DNA from: Rhodospirillales bacterium
Lineage (GTDB): Bacteria > Pseudomonadota > Alphaproteobacteria > Rhodospirillales > Shumkoniaceae
Length of the DNA: 64,000 nucleotides
Assembly (NCBI GenBank): GCA_018432935.1
Contig: JAHDSF010000043.1
Span: forward strand, 32,389-96,388
Direction: 5' to 3'
The notes under the pieces were generated by a model that saw only the letters and a list, made by a program, of their open reading frames with translations, was not told the DNA's origin and did not search any database. A program made the position numbers and the translations under genes. Shown piece after piece: positions 31,979-41,001 of this stretch (the first letter of the stretch is position 1; every line of letters starts with the position of its first letter).

Positions 31979-32980
31979 ATGAGGGGGGCAGGCGTGCGTA
32001 CGAGCAGGATGTTCCGCGGCGGCGACGACGACCGCTTCGTCACCCGGGTGGCGTGGCTCTATTACGTCGAAGGCATGACCCAGGCCGAGATCGCGGAGCA
32101 CCTGGGCGTGACGCGGCTGCGCATCAACCGCGTGCTGGCGATGTCGCGCAAGACCGGCATCGTGCAGGTGCGGATCAACTCGCCGCACGCCCACAGCCTG
32201 GAGCTGGAACGGCGGCTGGTCGACACCTTCGGCCTCGATGCGGCGGTGGTGATGCCCGCGCCCGTCGATCCCGAGGCGGCGCGCAACGTCGCCGCCCTCG
32301 CGCTGTCCTCGTACATCTCCGAGCTGATCGCCGACCCCGCCGTCGCGTCGATCGGGGTCGGCTGGGGCGTCACCCTGCGCGAGGCCGTCTGGAACCTTGA
32401 GGACATGCACCGGGCCGACCTCGAGGTGGTGTCGATGCTGGGCGGGATGACCCGCGGCTCCGAGTTCAACGCGATCGAGATCACCGGCCAGCTGGCAAGC
32501 CGGATCGGCGCCCGATGCACGTATCTGCCGGCACCGCTCTATGCCAGCACCGAGCAATCGCGCGACACCATCATGGCGCAGGACGTGTTCAAGGAGGTGC
32601 TGGAGAAGATGCGCCGGGTCGATGCCGCCATCTTCTCGGCCGGCGACATGTCGGAGCGCTCGCTGTTGATCCGCTACGCCCTGCCGCGGGACATCACCCT
32701 GTCCGATCTCGCCGAGGCGGGCGCGGTGGGCGACATCGCCGGGCAGATGCTGGACGCCAACGGCCGCCTCATCGACCATCCGATCAACCGTCGGGTCATC
32801 GGTGCCGCCCTTCACGAGCTGCGAGCCATCCCGAGGGTGATCCTCGCCGCCGCCGGCACTCACAAGGTGCCGGTGATCACCGCGGTGCTGCGCTCCAAGG
32901 TCCTGAACGTGCTGCTCACCGACGAGCACACCGCAAGCGCCGTGCTGGAGCGGCACCGAACCCAGGCCGCTGCGGAGTGA
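31979..32980 (+). CDS. SorC-family transcriptional regulator
   Basis: This 333-residue regulator has an N-terminal helix-turn-helix (EGMTQAEIAEHLGVTRLRIN, residues about 30-50). A sugar-binding domain related to phosphosugar isomerases follows: SIGVGWGVTLREAVWNL, VVSMLGGMTRGSEFNAIEI, YLPAPLYASTEQSRDTIM and a C-terminal GTHKVPVITAVLRSKVLNVLLTDEHTA. Family members are controlled by sugar phosphates, which suits its place before the kinase. GGAGGAG lies about 10 nt upstream of ATG 31979; GTG 31994 and ATG 32009 are alternatives. The inverted repeat at 28616 is a candidate target. Confidence 0.88.
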   Translation: MRGAGVRTSRMFRGGDDDRFVTRVAWLYYVEGMTQAEIAEHLGVTRLRINRVLAMSRKTGIVQVRINSPHAHSLELERRLVDTFGLDAAVVMPAPVDPEAARNVAALALSSYISELIADPAVASIGVGWGVTLREAVWNLEDMHRADLEVVSMLGGMTRGSEFNAIEITGQLASRIGARCTYLPAPLYASTEQSRDTIMAQDVFKEVLEKMRRVDAAIFSAGDMSERSLLIRYALPRDITLSDLAEAGAVGDIAGQMLDANGRLIDHPINRRVIGAALHELRAIPRVILAAAGTHKVPVITAVLRSKVLNVLLTDEHTASAVLERHRTQAAAE

Positions 32981-32984
32981 GCCC

Positions 32985-34466
32985 ATGTTCCTCGGCATCG
33001 ACATCGGCACGTCGGGTGTCAGGGCGATCATCGTCGATGCCGACGAGCGGGTGTTGAACCAGTCCCATCGCGGGCTCGAGGTATCGCGGCCCCACCCCTA
33101 CTGGACCGAGCAGGACCCCGACGACTGGTGGGGCGCAGTCGAGCGCTGCCTGGACGCGCTCCATGCGGAGGCCCCGGCCCGGATGGCCGCGGTGCGGGCG
33201 ATCGGGCTGTCGGGCCAGATGCTGGGGCCGGTGCTGCTCGACGCGGCCGACCGGCCGCTGCGTCCCACCATCCTGTGGAACGACGGGCGCAGCGCCCGCG
33301 AGGCCGCGGAGCTGCGCCGAACCCTGCCCCAGATGGAGCAGCTCACCGGAACCCGGCCGAGCCCCAGCTTCGCCGCCCCCAAACTGCTCTGGCTGCGCCG
33401 CCACGAGCCGCAGGTGCTCGACCGGCTGCGCCACCTCCTGCTGCCCAAGGACTACGTCCGCCTCAGGCTGACGGGGGAGCGGGCCAGCGACGTCGGCGAC
33501 GCCTCCGGCACCCTGTTGGTGGACGCCGTTCGCCGCACCTGGTCCGATGTCCTGGTCGAGGGCGTCGGGATCGATCCGCGCACTCTGCCCCGCCTGGTCG
33601 AAGGGTGCGACCCGGCCGGCTCGCTGCGTCGCGATCTCGCCCAGCGCTGGGGCATGGGGGCGTCGGTGGTGGTGGCGGGCGGCGCCGGCGACAACATGGC
33701 GGGCGCGATCGGCATCGGCGTCGTCGACGACGGTCAGGCGCTGGTGACGCTCGGCACCTCGGGAGTCCTCAACCTGGCCGATCCCGAGTTCCGCCCGAAT
33801 CCGGACGCGGCGGTGCAGAGCACCTGCCATTCGCTGCCCGAGCGATTCTTCTTCTCCGGGGTGGTAATGAGCGCGGCCAGCAGCCTGGAATGGGGCGCCC
33901 GGCTGACCGGCGTCGGGGTCCCCGAGCTGGTGGCCCGAGCCGAGTCGCTGGCGGCCCCCCTGCGGCTCGACGACGTACCGCTCTTCCTGCCCTACCTGGA
34001 GGGCGAGCGCACACCTCACAACGCGCCGCTGGCGCGCGGCGTGCTGTTCGGAATGAGCCACCGGACCGGCGTCGCCGAGATCGCCTGGGCAATCCTCGAA
34101 GGGGTCGCGTTCGGCGTCGCCGACAGCCGCGACGCCCTGGAGATCCGGAACCGCCGGATCACCGCGATGCAGATCATCGGCGGCGGCGCGCGCAGCCGCC
34201 TGTGGGCGCGCATCATCGCCACCGTGCTCGGGATCCCGGTGAGCGTGCCGGACGGCGGCGAGCTGGCCTCGGCCCTGGGCGCGGCGAGGCTGGCGCGGAT
34301 TGCCGCGGGCGGCGAACCCTGGCACGATGTAGCGGTCCGCCAACGGCCGGTGCGGCTGGAAGCTGCCCCCGAGCCCGCGTGGAGCGGCGCCATGCAGGAG
34401 CGCCGGGCTCGCTTCAAAGCGTTGTTCCCGGCCCTGCGGCCGCATTTCGCCGAAGGCGGCGGGTAA
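32985..34466 (+). CDS. xylB: FGGY carbohydrate kinase, xylulokinase-like
   Basis: This 493-residue sugar kinase begins MFLGIDIGTSGVRAIIVDAD, the N-terminal phosphate-binding loop of FGGY kinases. Other marks are GLSGQMLGPVLLDAADRPLRP, TILWNDGRSAREA, LPKDYVRLRLTGERASDVGDASGTLL, the catalytic-Asp region GGAGDNMAGAIGIGV near residue 233 and the FGGY signature region MQIIGGGARSRLWARIIA near 395. These are typical of xylulokinases. Whether the true substrate is D-xylulose or another ketose depends on the unknown pathway. It follows the regulator gene after 4 nt. Confidence 0.85.
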   Translation: MFLGIDIGTSGVRAIIVDADERVLNQSHRGLEVSRPHPYWTEQDPDDWWGAVERCLDALHAEAPARMAAVRAIGLSGQMLGPVLLDAADRPLRPTILWNDGRSAREAAELRRTLPQMEQLTGTRPSPSFAAPKLLWLRRHEPQVLDRLRHLLLPKDYVRLRLTGERASDVGDASGTLLVDAVRRTWSDVLVEGVGIDPRTLPRLVEGCDPAGSLRRDLAQRWGMGASVVVAGGAGDNMAGAIGIGVVDDGQALVTLGTSGVLNLADPEFRPNPDAAVQSTCHSLPERFFFSGVVMSAASSLEWGARLTGVGVPELVARAESLAAPLRLDDVPLFLPYLEGERTPHNAPLARGVLFGMSHRTGVAEIAWAILEGVAFGVADSRDALEIRNRRITAMQIIGGGARSRLWARIIATVLGIPVSVPDGGELASALGAARLARIAAGGEPWHDVAVRQRPVRLEAAPEPAWSGAMQERRARFKALFPALRPHFAEGGG

Positions 34467-34541
34467 CGATCAAGAGGGGTGCGCCGGCGGCTGCCGCAAG
34501 CACCGTCCGCAGCTCCCCGCCTGGGAGGAGAGGAGGACTCG

Positions 34542-35105
34542 ATGGCGACGGCAATGTCCGACATGAACCGGCGTGCGCTCGCCGAACTGGGCGCCGTCAT
34601 CGACCGGATCGACGGCAGCCGGGTCGAAGCGCTGCTGGGGGAGCTTTCCCGGGCCAGGCGGATCGCCCTCTACGGGGTCGGACGCGAAGGCCTGATGATG
34701 AAGGCGCTGGCCATGCGCCTTTTCCACATGGGGCTGGACGCCCATGTCGTCGGCGACATGACGACGCCGCCGCTGGGTAACGGCGACCTGCTGGTGGTCA
34801 GCGCCGGTCCCGGCCGCTTCTCGACCGTCGAGGCGCTGGCGGGCGTCGCCCGCGGTGCGGGCGTCAGGGTCCTCTGCTTCTCGGCCCAGCCGGACGGCGC
34901 GGTGCCGCGCTCGGCCGACCTCGCGGTGATCCTGCCCGCCCAGACGATGGCCAGCGACACCTCGGCGCCGACCTCGATCCTGCCGATGGGCAGCCTCTAC
35001 GAAGGCGTCATGTACCTGTTCTTCGAGTACCTCGTCCTGATGCTGCGCGACCGGCTGGACATCACCGCCGAGAAGATGCGCGCCAACCACACGAACCTGG
35101 AGTGA
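34542..35105 (+). CDS. SIS-domain sugar isomerase (6-phospho-3-hexuloisomerase-like)
   Basis: This 187-residue single SIS-domain protein resembles HxlB. The fold is visible in [34 protein letters not shown] (GVGREG near residue 47), [21 protein letters not shown] and [21 protein letters not shown] late motif is [26 protein letters not shown] 34542 follows AGGAGG. It lies between a ketose kinase and a TIM-barrel isomerase, so it probably rearranges a sugar phosphate; the exact reaction is unknown. Confidence 0.82.
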   Translation: MATAMSDMNRRALAELGAVIDRIDGSRVEALLGELSRARRIALYGVGREGLMMKALAMRLFHMGLDAHVVGDMTTPPLGNGDLLVVSAGPGRFSTVEALAGVARGAGVRVLCFSAQPDGAVPRSADLAVILPAQTMASDTSAPTSILPMGSLYEGVMYLFFEYLVLMLRDRLDITAEKMRANHTNLE

Positions 35106-35110
35106 GAGCC

Positions 35111-36004
35111 ATGCGTCTCGGCACCAATCTCTCGTTCGCCGTCAAGCGGTGGGTGGAACCGGAGAGCTGGGCGCGCGTCGTCCGCCACGAGCTCGGCCTC
35201 GACCTTGTCCAGTTCTCGTTCGACATCGTCGACCCGTGGTGGCCCCAGGACCTGCGCACCCCGCTGGCGGCGAGCATCCGCAAGGCGGCGGCGGCCGAAG
35301 GGATCACCCTGCACAGCGCCTTCGTCGGCCTCGCTCACTATACCTACAACCAGCTCCTGCACCCGTTCGAGGAGGGCCGCCAGGCGGCCCTGCACTGGTA
35401 CCGCAACGCCATCGACCTGGCCAGCGAGCTCGAGGTCGAGGCGGTCGGGGGTCCCGCCGGGGCGTTGAGCGCCGACCAGGCGGTCGACCCGGCGCTGGTC
35501 GAGCGCCGCTACCGCATGCTGCTCGACGATCTGGTCCGGCTCTCCGAGTACGCCAGGGCGCATGGGCTCAAGGCCCTGCTGCTCGAGCCGACGCCGCTGC
35601 GGCGCGAGTTTCCCAATACCATCGCGATGGCCGTGCAGATGCAGGAAGACCTCGCCGGCCGCACTGCGGTGCCGATCCAGTGGTGCTTCGACTGGGGCCA
35701 CGCGATCTACAGGCCCCTCTACGGCGAGGCGGCGAACGACACGCTGGCGTGGCTGACCGCGCTGCGCGATCACATCGGCCAGATCCAGCTCCAGCAGTCG
35801 GACGGCGAGCTCGACCGCCACTGGGGCTTCACCCACGAGGATGGTATCGTCGATCCGGTCCGGGTGGCGGGGGAAATCCGTCAGGCCGGCCTCGACCACG
35901 TGCCGCTGTTCATCGAGGTCTTCTACCCCTTCGAATGGCGCAACGACCAGGTGCTGGCCGACATGAAGACCACCGTCGCAGTTCTGCAGAAGGCGCTGGC
36001 CTGA
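35111..36004 (+). CDS. TIM-barrel sugar (phosphate) isomerase/epimerase
   Basis: This 297-residue AP-endonuclease-2-like TIM barrel belongs to the family of sugar epimerases and isomerases. Motifs are MRLGTNLSFAVKRWVEPESW, QFSFDIVDPWWP, HSAFVGLAHYTYN, LLLEPTPLRREFPNT (metal Glu), QWCFDWGHAIY (metal Asp and His), IQLQQSDGELDRHWGFTHEDG and PLFIEVFYPFEWRNDQ. The start ATG 35111 comes 6 nt after the SIS gene stop. It closes the sugar operon and is convergent with araB. The specific sugar is not predictable. Confidence 0.82.
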   Translation: MRLGTNLSFAVKRWVEPESWARVVRHELGLDLVQFSFDIVDPWWPQDLRTPLAASIRKAAAAEGITLHSAFVGLAHYTYNQLLHPFEEGRQAALHWYRNAIDLASELEVEAVGGPAGALSADQAVDPALVERRYRMLLDDLVRLSEYARAHGLKALLLEPTPLRREFPNTIAMAVQMQEDLAGRTAVPIQWCFDWGHAIYRPLYGEAANDTLAWLTALRDHIGQIQLQQSDGELDRHWGFTHEDGIVDPVRVAGEIRQAGLDHVPLFIEVFYPFEWRNDQVLADMKTTVAVLQKALA

Positions 36005-36025
36005 GATCCCGATCGCGGGAGCGGG

Positions 36026-37654
36026 CTATTGCCCCCTCGCCCACTCCTGCGCGAAGGCGCCGAGCCTGCCGTAGCGCCGGTACAGCGCCTCGTAGGCCTG
36101 CACCGCCTCCGGATCGGGGGTGAAGGTCCGCTCGACCGGGCTCATCATCGCCCGCATCGCCTCGCCGGTATCGGCGTAGGCCCCCGCCACCGTGGCGGCG
36201 AAGATCGCCGCGCCGCGGGCGCAGCACTGGTCGGAGGCGACGACGCCGATTTCGCGGTTCATGACGTCGGCGCAGGTCTGCATGACGAACGGCGACTTGC
36301 GGGCGATGCCGCCGATCGCCAGCACCCGGTTGACCGCGATGCCCTCGCCGACGAAGCGCTCGGCGATCGCCCGCGAGCCGAACGCCGTCGCCTCGACCAG
36401 GGCGCGGTAGACCGAGGCCGCGGACGAGCCAAGGTGCAGCCCGGCGATGACGGAGCGCAGGGTCTGGTCGGCGTCCGGCGTGCGTCGGCCATTGAGCCAG
36501 TCGAGCGCGACCTCGCCGTAGCCGCCCGGCGGAAGCTTCCTCGCCTCCTCCTCCAGCTTCGGCAGCAGCGCGCCGGGCTTGACGGCATCGCCGCGGCCCC
36601 AGCGCAGCAGGCGCTCGAACCAGGCGAACACGTCGCCGAACGACGACTGCCCCGCCTCGAAGCCGATGAAGCCGGGCACCACGCTGTCCGGCACCTGGCC
36701 GCAGATGCCGCGCACCAGGGTCTCGCCGACCTCCTCGGGCGGCGCCACCAGGACGTCGCAGGTCGAGGTGCCCATGACGCGGACCAGGGTGTACGGCTCG
36801 ATGCCGGCCCCGACCGCGCCCATGTGGCAGTCGAAGGCGCCGACCGTGACCGGGATCCCGGCAGGAACCCCGAACCTGGCTGCCCACTCGGGGGTCAGTC
36901 GGCCGGCCGCGTGGTCGCTCGGCTGGGTGTCGTGGAATAGCGGCGTCGGCAAATTCCCGAGCACGGGATCGAGGGCGACCAGCCATTCGCGCGACGGCAG
37001 GCCGCCGAAGCTGGGGTGCCAGATCGCCTTGTGGCCGGCGGCGCAGCGGCTGCGCACCACCCGGCTGGCGTCGTCGACCCCGGTGAGCAGGGCGGGCACC
37101 CAGTCGGCAAGCTCCATCCAGTTGGCGGCCGCCTGGAACACCCGCGGATTGGTGCGTGCGACGTGGAGGATCTTGGCCCAGAACCATTCCGACGAATAGA
37201 TGCCGCCCACGTACTTCGTGTAGTCGGGAAAGCGACCGGAGCGGCAGAGGGCGTTGATCGCCTCGGCCTCGGCGACGGCGGTGTGGTCCTTCCACAGGAT
37301 GAACATGGCGTCGGGGTCATCGGCGAACTCCCGACGCAGGGCAAGCGGAGCGCCGTCGGCGGCGACGGCGACCGGCGTCGAACCGGTGGTGTCGACGCCG
37401 ATGCCGACCACGCTTGCCGCCAGTTCGGCCCTGCCCTGAAGGGCAAGCCGCACCGCCTCGGCCATGGACTCGATGTAGTCGGCGGGGTGATGGCGGTACA
37501 TCTGGCGCGCGGGGTCACAGTATTTCTGCTCGGCCCAGCGGGGATACGAGGCCACCGCCTGCGCCAGTTCCTCGCCGTCGGCGACCCGCACTACCACCGC
37601 GCGCACGCTGTCGGTTCCGAAATCCAACCCGATGACGCTGCTGTTCGTCGCCAT
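36026..37654 (-). CDS. araB: Ribulokinase
   Basis: This 542-residue FGGY kinase phosphorylates L-ribulose to L-ribulose 5-phosphate. The phosphate loop is VIGLDFGTDSVRAVVV (residues 6-21). Ribulokinase-type features are QYCDP-like QKYCDPARQMYRHHPADYIE, GIGVDTTGSTPVAV, FILWKDHTA, GGIYSSEWFWAKILH, TVGAFDCHMGAVGAG (catalytic Asp), GTSTCDVLV and IAGLHLGSSAASVYRALVEATAFG. I chose ATG 37654 (MATNSSVIG); the longer frame crosses the divergent promoter. It is divergent from araC and separate from araDA, which lie in the transporter operon. Confidence 0.92.
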   Translation of the reverse strand: MATNSSVIGLDFGTDSVRAVVVRVADGEELAQAVASYPRWAEQKYCDPARQMYRHHPADYIESMAEAVRLALQGRAELAASVVGIGVDTTGSTPVAVAADGAPLALRREFADDPDAMFILWKDHTAVAEAEAINALCRSGRFPDYTKYVGGIYSSEWFWAKILHVARTNPRVFQAAANWMELADWVPALLTGVDDASRVVRSRCAAGHKAIWHPSFGGLPSREWLVALDPVLGNLPTPLFHDTQPSDHAAGRLTPEWAARFGVPAGIPVTVGAFDCHMGAVGAGIEPYTLVRVMGTSTCDVLVAPPEEVGETLVRGICGQVPDSVVPGFIGFEAGQSSFGDVFAWFERLLRWGRGDAVKPGALLPKLEEEARKLPPGGYGEVALDWLNGRRTPDADQTLRSVIAGLHLGSSAASVYRALVEATAFGSRAIAERFVGEGIAVNRVLAIGGIARKSPFVMQTCADVMNREIGVVASDQCCARGAAIFAATVAGAYADTGEAMRAMMSPVERTFTPDPEAVQAYEALYRRYGRLGAFAQEWARGQ

Positions 37655-37824
37655 GGCTTCGCAATCCTCTCCCTGGACCCGTCTCGGGCGGGCCGTCCTC
37701 ATGGACGAATCCGCCTCGGTTTGCGGCGGTTCCGCCGCCGGTCGCGGCATCCTTCTTTGCCTGCCGCTCCTGAGCTACAATAGCCGAGGTCGTTGACTGC
37801 GGAATACAGCTTTTCGCTGGATAC

Positions 37825-38796
37825 ATGGACGATCACCTTCGCTTCGATCCGGCCAAGGATCCCCGGGTCAAGAGCATCATCCGCAAGCTGCAGGGCGGGC
37901 GGGCGAGGAGCGACCGCGAGGTCGCGCCGCTGTTCCCCGGCTTCCCCTTCGACGTCCGCCTGGTGGCCGGCATCACCCCGATCGAGCGCAACGGCCCGCT
38001 CGACTTCTGCATCGACCGCCCCCAGGGCATGCGCGGCTGGATCATCAACCTGACCGTGGACGGTCACGGCCGCGTCTTCGACGGCGCCGAATCCTTCGTC
38101 GTCGAGCCGGGCGATCTGCTCCTGTTCCCGCCCAAGGCGGTCCACTATTACGGGCGCGAGGCATCGGCGTCCCGGTGGTGGCACCGCTGGATCTACTTCC
38201 AGCCGCGCGCCTACTGGGCGAAGTGGCTGGAGTGGGAGAAGCAGGTCCGCGACGTCAACATCCTGCGGCGCAAGGGCGACGACTTCTTCGAGGAGGTGTT
38301 CCGCCTGTTCGTCGAGGTCGAGCAGCTGTCGATGCTGACCGACACCCTGTCGATCGACCTCGCCTTCAACCGGCTGGAAAGCATCCTGCTGTCGTGCGCG
38401 CGGATGGACGACGCGGCGCTGATGAAGAACTCGCCGATCGATTCCCGCGTCCTCGCCGCCTGCGCCCTGATCTCGGCCGACCTGCAGCGTTCGCTCGGAA
38501 TCCGCGAGGTGGCGGACCATGTCTGCCTGTCGCCGTCGCGGCTGTCCCACCTGTTCCGCCGCCACGTCGGCATGGGGATCGTGCAGTGGCGGGACTCCCA
38601 GCGCATCCAGTACGCGATGCAGCTGCTCCGGGTCACCAGCGTGCCGATCAAGTCGCTGTCGCAGATGGTCGGCTACGACGACCCGCTCTACTTCTCTCGG
38701 GTGTTCCGCCACCACACCGGCTTCAGCCCGCGCAGCTTCCGCGTCCGCAGCATGGAGGCCAGCCCCTCTCCCGCCCTGCGGGAGCGCGAGGGATAG
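37825..38796 (+). CDS. araC: AraC-family regulator of arabinose genes
   Basis: This 323-residue protein has an N-terminal cupin-like arabinose-binding domain (MRGWIINLTVDGHGRVFDG, VVEPGDLLLFPPKAVHYYGR, WWHRWIYFQPRAYW) and a C-terminal double helix-turn-helix. The latter shows IREVADHVCLSPSRLSHLFRRHVG and IKSLSQMVGYDDPLYFSRVFRHHTGFSP, close to the AraC pattern. The order (divergent from araB) matches araC-araB loci. The last ten or so residues (SPSPALREREG) are encoded by a family-D palindromic repeat, so the original C-terminus was probably changed. Confidence 0.9.
   Translation: MDDHLRFDPAKDPRVKSIIRKLQGGRARSDREVAPLFPGFPFDVRLVAGITPIERNGPLDFCIDRPQGMRGWIINLTVDGHGRVFDGAESFVVEPGDLLLFPPKAVHYYGREASASRWWHRWIYFQPRAYWAKWLEWEKQVRDVNILRRKGDDFFEEVFRLFVEVEQLSMLTDTLSIDLAFNRLESILLSCARMDDAALMKNSPIDSRVLAACALISADLQRSLGIREVADHVCLSPSRLSHLFRRHVGMGIVQWRDSQRIQYAMQLLRVTSVPIKSLSQMVGYDDPLYFSRVFRHHTGFSPRSFRVRSMEASPSPALREREG
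38756..38792. repeat. Family-D palindromic repeat at the araC 3' end
   Basis: CCCCTCTCCCGCCCTGCGGGAGCGCGAGGG forms a hairpin (CTCCCGC with GCGGGAG) within the last codons of araC. It resembles the repeats at 12521, 16281 and 21941. Confidence 0.55.
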
Positions 38797-38812
38797 AGAG
38801 GGTAGAAAAATA

Positions 38813-38864
38813 GAAAAGGGGTCGGAGTCATTTTCTGAGAAGAAAATGACTCCGACCCCTTTTC
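38813..38864. terminator. Perfect 24-bp inverted repeat between convergent araC and araA (family E)
   Basis: The arm at 38813-38836 (GAAAAGGGGTCGGAGTCATT...) is the exact reverse complement of 38841-38864, with a 4-nt GAGA loop. Oligo-A on one side and oligo-T on the other allow it to end transcription both ways. The same sequence family recurs at 51876-51956, so it is a dispersed repeat used as a terminator. Confidence 0.85.
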
Positions 38865-38867
38865 TTA

Positions 38868-40259
38868 TCACACCTCCGCGTACTCGATGCCGAGCAGCTC
38901 GCAGAACATCCGCCAGCGCGGCCGGAGATCACCCAGGTGCAGCACCTGGTGGTGGGTACCGCCGTTGCGCAGCCAGCCGTCCAGGCACGCGCGCACGCCC
39001 CGCTCGGGCTTGAACATGAAGTAAGGCATCTCGAGCCGGGGCAGTTCGTCGGTGTCGAGGATCGTCCCCTGCGCAACGACCAGCCGGTAGCGCTCGCCCA
39101 CCACCGGCACCAGGGAGGCCAGGGTGGCCGGCCCGGGCTGACCCTGGAACAGCACTGTCGGCGGGTTGTCGAGGCCGCCGATGCCGAGCGGGCGGTCGAT
39201 CAGGCGCGGCTTGCGGTCCTTGCGCGCGATCTTCCAGTTGCCCTCGCCCATGTGGCTCTGCAGCACCGCGTCGAGCGGGAAGTCCATGGCGTACATTTCG
39301 GTGAAGTGGGCGTCGGGGGCGAGGCCGAAACCGGCGACCATCAGACTCGCGCACGAGGAATCGCCCTCGGCCGAGTAGCCGTAGCCCTCGGCCATCAGGT
39401 TGGAGGCGGCCATCATGTGCGTCTGCTTGAAGCGACCGTCGAGGCCGATCTGGTCGAAATACAGGCTCCAGGCGTCGTAGCCGCCGGCGACCAGGAATTT
39501 CCTGATCGCCACCTGCAGGCGGGCAGCGTAGCGGTGGGCGCCGTCGCCGATCTGTGGGTCGACCTCGAAGTTCCTGCGGTTGGCGGCAATCACTTCGTCG
39601 ATCTCGGCCGCCGTCACCTCCTCCATCCCCTTGGCGATGAGGCCGATGTTGACGTGGTCGACCTGGGGCCCCAGCACCCGCATGAAGGCGTGGGAGTCGG
39701 TCAGGATATCGCCCATTCCCGGCATCTGACCGAAGATCGCGATGCGTGCCTTGCGCATGCGGGCGACCGCGCGGGCGGCAGCCGCGAAATCCCCGACCGC
39801 CCGGGCGAACGCGGGCGAACGCCAGTCGTCGGTGACCACCGCGAAGCGGACCCCGTTCTTCATCAGCGAGTTGGCAGTATCCTGGGCGCCGTGAATGCCC
39901 TGGTTGTAGGTGAGGTCGGCCATGTCCCACTTCTCGGTGACCGACGGCTCCGGCTGGATGTTGGCCAGCATGACGGGCAGGCGCGCGTTGCGGAAGGCAT
40001 TGACGGTCCGCAACGCCGGTCCGTAGGTGAGGTTGACCACCAGCACGCCCTCGCAGCCATCGGCCTCGAAGCCGCGCATGTAGCGCTCGATGTCGTTGCG
40101 GTCGCGGGCGGCGCCGGGAAAGCGGATGTCGACCTGCTCGGCAAGGCGGGCCGCGACCTCTTTGGCGTAGTCTTCCTGGTGCCGGGTGATGCCGGGGAGC
40201 ATGGCGTCGTAAAGCTCCTGCATGATGCCCAGGAGTCCGATCACAGGCTTTGCTGACAT
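38868..40259 (-). CDS. araA: L-arabinose isomerase
   Basis: This 463-residue isomerase converts L-arabinose to L-ribulose. It belongs to the fucose/arabinose isomerase fold: VIGLLGIMQELYDAMLPGITRHQEDYAKEV, GVLVVNLTYGPALRT, WDMADLTYNQGIHGAQDTANSL, IAIFGQMPGMGDI, GYSAEGDSSCASLMVAG (metal Glu) and FTEMYAMDFPLDAVLQSHMGEGNWKIAR (metal Glu and His near residues 320-345). I chose ATG 40259 (MSAKPVIG). It lies 22 nt after araD and is the last gene of the transporter-araD-araA operon, ending at the inverted-repeat terminator. It is a little shorter than the 500-residue E. coli enzyme. Confidence 0.9.
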   Translation of the reverse strand: MSAKPVIGLLGIMQELYDAMLPGITRHQEDYAKEVAARLAEQVDIRFPGAARDRNDIERYMRGFEADGCEGVLVVNLTYGPALRTVNAFRNARLPVMLANIQPEPSVTEKWDMADLTYNQGIHGAQDTANSLMKNGVRFAVVTDDWRSPAFARAVGDFAAAARAVARMRKARIAIFGQMPGMGDILTDSHAFMRVLGPQVDHVNIGLIAKGMEEVTAAEIDEVIAANRRNFEVDPQIGDGAHRYAARLQVAIRKFLVAGGYDAWSLYFDQIGLDGRFKQTHMMAASNLMAEGYGYSAEGDSSCASLMVAGFGLAPDAHFTEMYAMDFPLDAVLQSHMGEGNWKIARKDRKPRLIDRPLGIGGLDNPPTVLFQGQPGPATLASLVPVVGERYRLVVAQGTILDTDELPRLEMPYFMFKPERGVRACLDGWLRNGGTHHQVLHLGDLRPRWRMFCELLGIEYAEV

Positions 40260-40281
40260 CTGTCGATTCCCTGATCCGAAG

Positions 40282-40986
40282 TTATTTCGACTTGTCCTGG
40301 CCGTACCAGGCGTTCTTCCCGTGTTTGCGTTCGTAATGGTACGACAGCACATGGTCCTCGAGCGGTGGCGGCGCGCCCCCGCTGACGACGGCGGTAAGAG
40401 TTGCGATCCGGGCCATTTCCTCCAGGATCACCGCGTGGCGCACCGCATCGGCGGGCGTCTTTCCCCAGGCGAAGGGGCCGTGCCCGGCCACCAGCGCCAT
40501 CGGTACCGCGAGGGGATCCAGCCCCTCGAGGGCGTGGACGATGGCATGGCCGGTCTCGGCCTCGTAATCGCGCCGGACCTGCTCCCGGCTGAGAGGTTCG
40601 GTGCAGGGGACCTCGCCGGCGCAGTGGTCGGCGTGGGTCGTCCCCAGGCAGGGCAGCGGCCGGCGCGCCTGGGCCCAGGCCACCGCGTGGGCGGAATGGG
40701 TGTGGGCGATGCCGCCGACCGCGGGGAAGGCACGGTAGAGCACGGTATGGGTGCGGGTGTCGGACGATGGCCGGTAGTCGCCTTCGATGATCGTGTTGTC
40801 GAGGTCGACCACCACCATGTGCTCGGGCCGCATGGTCTCGTAGCCGACGCCCGAAGGCTTGATCACCACCAGCCCGCGCTCGCGGTCGATGCCGCTGACG
40901 TTGCCCCAGGTGTAGAGCACGACGCCCCGCCGGTTGAGCTCCAGATTGGCTTCGCAGACGGCTTCTCGCAGGTGCATGAGGAGCAT
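40282..40986 (-). CDS. araD: L-ribulose-5-phosphate 4-epimerase
   Basis: This 234-residue class-II aldolase-fold epimerase turns L-ribulose 5-phosphate into D-xylulose 5-phosphate. Visible marks are LYTWGNVSGIDRERGLVVIKPSGV, VVVDLDNTIIEGDYRPSSDTRTH, the zinc histidines in GGIAHTHSAHAVAWAQA (near residue 95), LPCLGTTHADHCAGEVPCTEPL and a late His in LVAGHGPFAWGKTP (near 169). The C-terminal HVLSYHYERKHGKNAWYGQ contains the Tyr/His residues of this family. It begins 15 nt after the yjfF-type permease gene. Confidence 0.94.
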   Translation of the reverse strand: MLLMHLREAVCEANLELNRRGVVLYTWGNVSGIDRERGLVVIKPSGVGYETMRPEHMVVVDLDNTIIEGDYRPSSDTRTHTVLYRAFPAVGGIAHTHSAHAVAWAQARRPLPCLGTTHADHCAGEVPCTEPLSREQVRRDYEAETGHAIVHALEGLDPLAVPMALVAGHGPFAWGKTPADAVRHAVILEEMARIATLTAVVSGGAPPPLEDHVLSYHYERKHGKNAWYGQDKSK

Positions 40987-41001
40987 CGGCTTCCTTGCCT
41001 T

